A stretch of 8,417 nt of DNA from an uncultured Phascolarctobacterium sp. (GTDB taxonomy: Bacteria; Bacillota; Negativicutes; Acidaminococcales; Acidaminococcaceae). The notes under the pieces are model-generated. The model made no database searches. It saw only the letters and a list, made by a program, of their open reading frames with translations, and had not been told where the DNA came from. The translations under genes were made by a program, and so were the position numbers. The DNA is taken from the NCBI GenBank assembly GCA_900554395.1, contig USHB01000058.1, positions 1 through 8,417 of the forward strand, in the 5' to 3' direction. Positions 6,558 to 8,417 of the stretch are shown piece by piece. Each line of letters begins with the position of its first letter. Positions within the stretch are counted from its first letter, which is position 1.

Positions 6558-7358
6558 ATGGCATTGCATAAGGCTATGACAATTGCAGGCAGCGATACCA
6601 GCGGCGGCGCCGGTATGGAAGCCGATTTAAAAACTTTTACAGCGATGGGCGTATACGGCATGACTGCGCTGACTGTTATTGTGGCGCAGAATCCTTTAAA
6701 CTGGGACCACGAAATGTATCCCATCGGAATGGATGTTATTGAAAAACAGATTAAAACCATTGTGGAAGGCATCGGCATTGATGCCATGAAAACCGGTATG
6801 CTCGGCAGTGCGGAACTGGTACAGCTTGTGGCTGATACCATTGATAAATACAGTTTAAAAAATGTAGTTATTGACCCGGTAATGGTGTGCAAGGGCATTG
6901 ATTCTATTATGGTGCCTGAAGCTGCCGCAGCAATTAAAGAGGTGCTTGTAAGCCGCGCTGATGTTATTACTCCGAATACTTTGGAAGCAGCTTATCTTGC
7001 AGGCATGGATAAAGTGGAAACTCTTGACGAAATTAAAGAAGCTGCCGCACGTATTCAGCAGCTTGGTGCAGGTTATGTTGTTATTAAAAGCGGTTCGCGC
7101 AACAGCAGCGATGAAGCTGTTGACGTGCTGTATGACGGCAAAGATTATGTTGTTAATACAGAAAAGAAAATTGCCGATTGCTTTAACCACGGTGCAGGCT
7201 GTACTTTTTCGGCAGCCATTACCGCCGGTCTTGCCAAAGGCTTAAGCGTAAAGGATGCTTTGGCAGAGGCAAAAGAATTTATTACCATAGCGCTGAAGAA
7301 TTCTTTCCGTTTAAACAAGTTTGGCGGCGCAACCGACCATTGCAAATGGCATAAATAA
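6558..7358 (+). CDS. pdxK: Pyridoxal/pyridoxine kinase, dual-cysteine ThiD-like type
   Basis: A 266-residue cytoplasmic kinase of the ribokinase superfamily that phosphorylates pyridoxal (and pyridoxine or hydroxymethylpyrimidine) with ATP, feeding vitamin B6 salvage. Seen: N-terminal TIAGSDTSGGAGMEADLKTF (8-27), typical of ThiD/PdxK substrate sites; V-I-D-P-V-M-V-C-K-G (104-113); and H-G-A-G-C-T-F-S-A-A (211-220) where ordinary family members have G-T-G-D. Cys111 and Cys215 match the two cysteines that define the Bacillus/Staphylococcus dual-cysteine pyridoxal kinases (about 110 and 214 there), so I favour PdxK over a thiamine-only ThiD. Length is normal. Start: GGAGG at 6546-6550, 7 nt before the ATG. 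The divergent regulator gene supports the B6 role. Automatic annotation may call it bifunctional hydroxymethylpyrimidine/phosphomethylpyrimidine kinase. A terminator follows directly. Confidence 0.92.
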   Translation: MALHKAMTIAGSDTSGGAGMEADLKTFTAMGVYGMTALTVIVAQNPLNWDHEMYPIGMDVIEKQIKTIVEGIGIDAMKTGMLGSAELVQLVADTIDKYSLKNVVIDPVMVCKGIDSIMVPEAAAAIKEVLVSRADVITPNTLEAAYLAGMDKVETLDEIKEAAARIQQLGAGYVVIKSGSRNSSDEAVDVLYDGKDYVVNTEKKIADCFNHGAGCTFSAAITAGLAKGLSVKDALAEAKEFITIALKNSFRLNKFGGATDHCKWHK

Positions 7359-7378
7359 AAATTTGCAGATTAAAATTG

Positions 7379-7413
7379 AAAGGCAGCCTGTATTTTAAGC
7401 AGGCTGCCTTTTT
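7379..7413. terminator. Intrinsic terminator shared by convergent pdxK and the reductase gene
   Basis: A perfect 12-bp stem (7379-7390 with 7400-7411; core AGGCAGCCTG/CAGGCTGCCT) with a 9-nt AT-rich loop, followed on the plus strand by T-rich sequence (7409-7413, then ATTTT). It ends pdxK. On the minus strand it lies just after the reductase stop codon and may act there too, but its minus-strand U-tract is interrupted and weaker. Confidence 0.88.
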
Positions 7414-7416
7414 ATT

Positions 7417-8364
7417 TTAATACCAATCGTGTTTTTCGCCCCGGTCAAGCGCATTAATGCGTGCCATTTGTTCGGCGGTTAATTCAAAATCATAAAGCTG
7501 TGTATTTTCACGGATGTAATCAGGATTGCTGGCACCGGGAATTACTACTACGCCTTTTTGCAGATTCCAACGCAGAATAGTCTGCGCAACGCTTTTGCCG
7601 TGTGATTTGGCAATTTCTGCAAGTACAGGGTCATTTAAAAGTTCCTGTTGATAACCGCGTCCTCCTAACGGGTACCAACCTTGAACGGTGATACCGAGGC
7701 TGTGAATATAAGGAATAACATCATTTTCCTGATAGTAAGGATGGATTTCGTTTTGTACCAGTGCCGGTTTAATATTTACCTGTGGTAAAAATTCTTTCAG
7801 CTCTTTTACATACCAGTTGGAAAGCCCGATAGAACGGATTTTTCCTTCGCGGACATATTTTTCCATTACTTTGTACGTTTTTACATCCCCTCTGCCAGGA
7901 TGATGCAGGAGCATCATATCAATATAACCAATGTTCAGTTTGCGCAAAGCTTCTTTAATAGCTGCTTCCGGATTGTTAAACTGAGTAGGATACAGCTTGG
8001 TGATAACAAAAATTTCTTCGCGCGGAATGCCGGAATCCCGTATGGCTTTGCCTATTTCTTCTTCGTTATGGTACATATAGGCGGTGTCAATCAGACGCAC
8101 GCCGTTTTTTAATGCCGTTGTTACAGCATTATATCCCGTAGTGCCAAGCAGGCTGTAAGTGCCAAGTCCGTTAATAGGCATTTCATAACCGCTGTTCAGC
8201 AACACGGTGTGGGTGCTGAAATTAAAATTACCCGGGTTAATGGTTCTTTGATTATTTGATAGTGCAGAGCCAGAAGCAGTTGGGGAAGAGCCGCATGCTG
8301 ATGCGGAAAAAGCGGCTAACAGCATTAGTGCGGCACAAATACGGGTAAGCAGTGGTTTTTTCAT
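7417..8364 (-). CDS. Aldo/keto reductase with a lipoprotein signal peptide
   Basis: A 315-residue protein predicted to reduce aldehydes or ketones with a nicotinamide cofactor, but placed outside the cytoplasmic membrane as a lipoprotein. Residues 1-24 form a Sec-type lipoprotein signal (MKK, hydrophobic core, S-A-S-A-C with Cys24 as the lipid site; no twin arginine), then about 25 Ser/Asn-rich linker residues. The barrel starts near residue 52 and runs to the C-terminal K-H-D-W-Y. The full catalytic tetrad is present: Asp93 and Tyr98 in L-I-D-T-A-Y-M-Y, Lys123 in I-T-K-L, His154 in L-L-H-H-P. The cofactor loop reads I-P-G-A-S-N-P (275-281), not the I-P-K-S form that grips the NADP 2'-phosphate. 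The ATG has GAGGT (8373-8377 on the plus strand) 8 nt upstream; no Met lies between the signal core and residue 62, so the exported form is the supported start. The gene is single, not in an operon within this window. Confidence 0.9.
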   Translation of the reverse strand: MKKPLLTRICAALMLLAAFSASACGSSPTASGSALSNNQRTINPGNFNFSTHTVLLNSGYEMPINGLGTYSLLGTTGYNAVTTALKNGVRLIDTAYMYHNEEEIGKAIRDSGIPREEIFVITKLYPTQFNNPEAAIKEALRKLNIGYIDMMLLHHPGRGDVKTYKVMEKYVREGKIRSIGLSNWYVKELKEFLPQVNIKPALVQNEIHPYYQENDVIPYIHSLGITVQGWYPLGGRGYQQELLNDPVLAEIAKSHGKSVAQTILRWNLQKGVVVIPGASNPDYIRENTQLYDFELTAEQMARINALDRGEKHDWY

Positions 8365-8417
8365 AATCGTTTACCTCACTTTATATATCTTATATTTATA
8401 TTAAATTAATTAAGTGT
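8365..8417 (-). promoter_or_regulatory. AT-rich upstream region, probable reductase promoter
   Basis: Beyond the ribosome binding site these 53 bases are nearly all A and T, with several TATAAA- and TAAGAT-like hexamers on the minus strand. A promoter is likely, but no single minus-35/minus-10 pair stands out, and the window edge may cut the minus-35. Confidence 0.3.

Noticed and set aside
6518..6898. 126-codon minus-strand frame in the 5' half of pdxK
   Set aside because: It is antisense to conserved pdxK motifs and has no recognisable domain; its hydrophobic look comes from reading pdxK codons in reverse.
7341..7367. TGCAAAT/ATTTGCA inverted repeat around the pdxK stop codon
   Set aside because: A 7-bp AT-rich stem with a 13-base loop and no T-tract; the much stronger hairpin at 7379-7411 is the terminator.

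Overview
The window looks like chromosomal DNA from a moderate-GC member of the Bacillota. The evidence is strong AGGAGG-type ribosome binding sites, compact intrinsic terminators, a Bacillus-type (dual-cysteine) pyridoxal kinase and a MocR/PdxR regulator. The general style recalls gut Negativicutes, but that placement is an impression, not a demonstration. There is no rRNA, tRNA, CRISPR array, insertion sequence or phage gene. All six genes are intact.

Left block (33-5005, + strand): a four-gene ABC importer operon. It encodes a lipoprotein solute-binding protein of the FbpA/AfuA/phosphonate-binding type, an ATPase, a 563-residue permease that fuses two inner-membrane permease domains, and a second, different ATPase. 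An intrinsic terminator lies between the binding-protein gene and the rest, so the binding protein is probably made in excess. The last three genes are tightly packed (4-nt ATGA overlap, then either a GTGA overlap or a 5-nt gap). A hairpin with U-tracts on both strands closes the operon.

Middle block (5101-7358): a divergent vitamin B6 salvage pair. On the minus strand is a PdxR-like regulator (GntR helix-turn-helix plus a fold-type-I aminotransferase domain). On the plus strand is pdxK. Their 113-bp shared intergenic region contains face-to-face candidate promoters over a small dyad and a widely spaced AAACTGT/ACAGTTT inverted repeat, all candidate sites for PdxR control. The regulator has Arg where family members have the PLP-binding Lys.

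Right block (7417-8364, - strand): an aldo/keto reductase with a lipoprotein signal peptide, convergent with pdxK and sharing a terminator hairpin with it. An AT-rich stretch upstream (8365-8417) probably holds its promoter.

Nothing here is demonstrably a new system. The points most worth following are the Arg-for-Lys change in PdxR, the pairing of two non-identical ATPases with a fused permease, the possibility that this importer carries a phosphorylated ligand such as pyridoxal phosphate, and the predicted export of a nicotinamide-dependent reductase.
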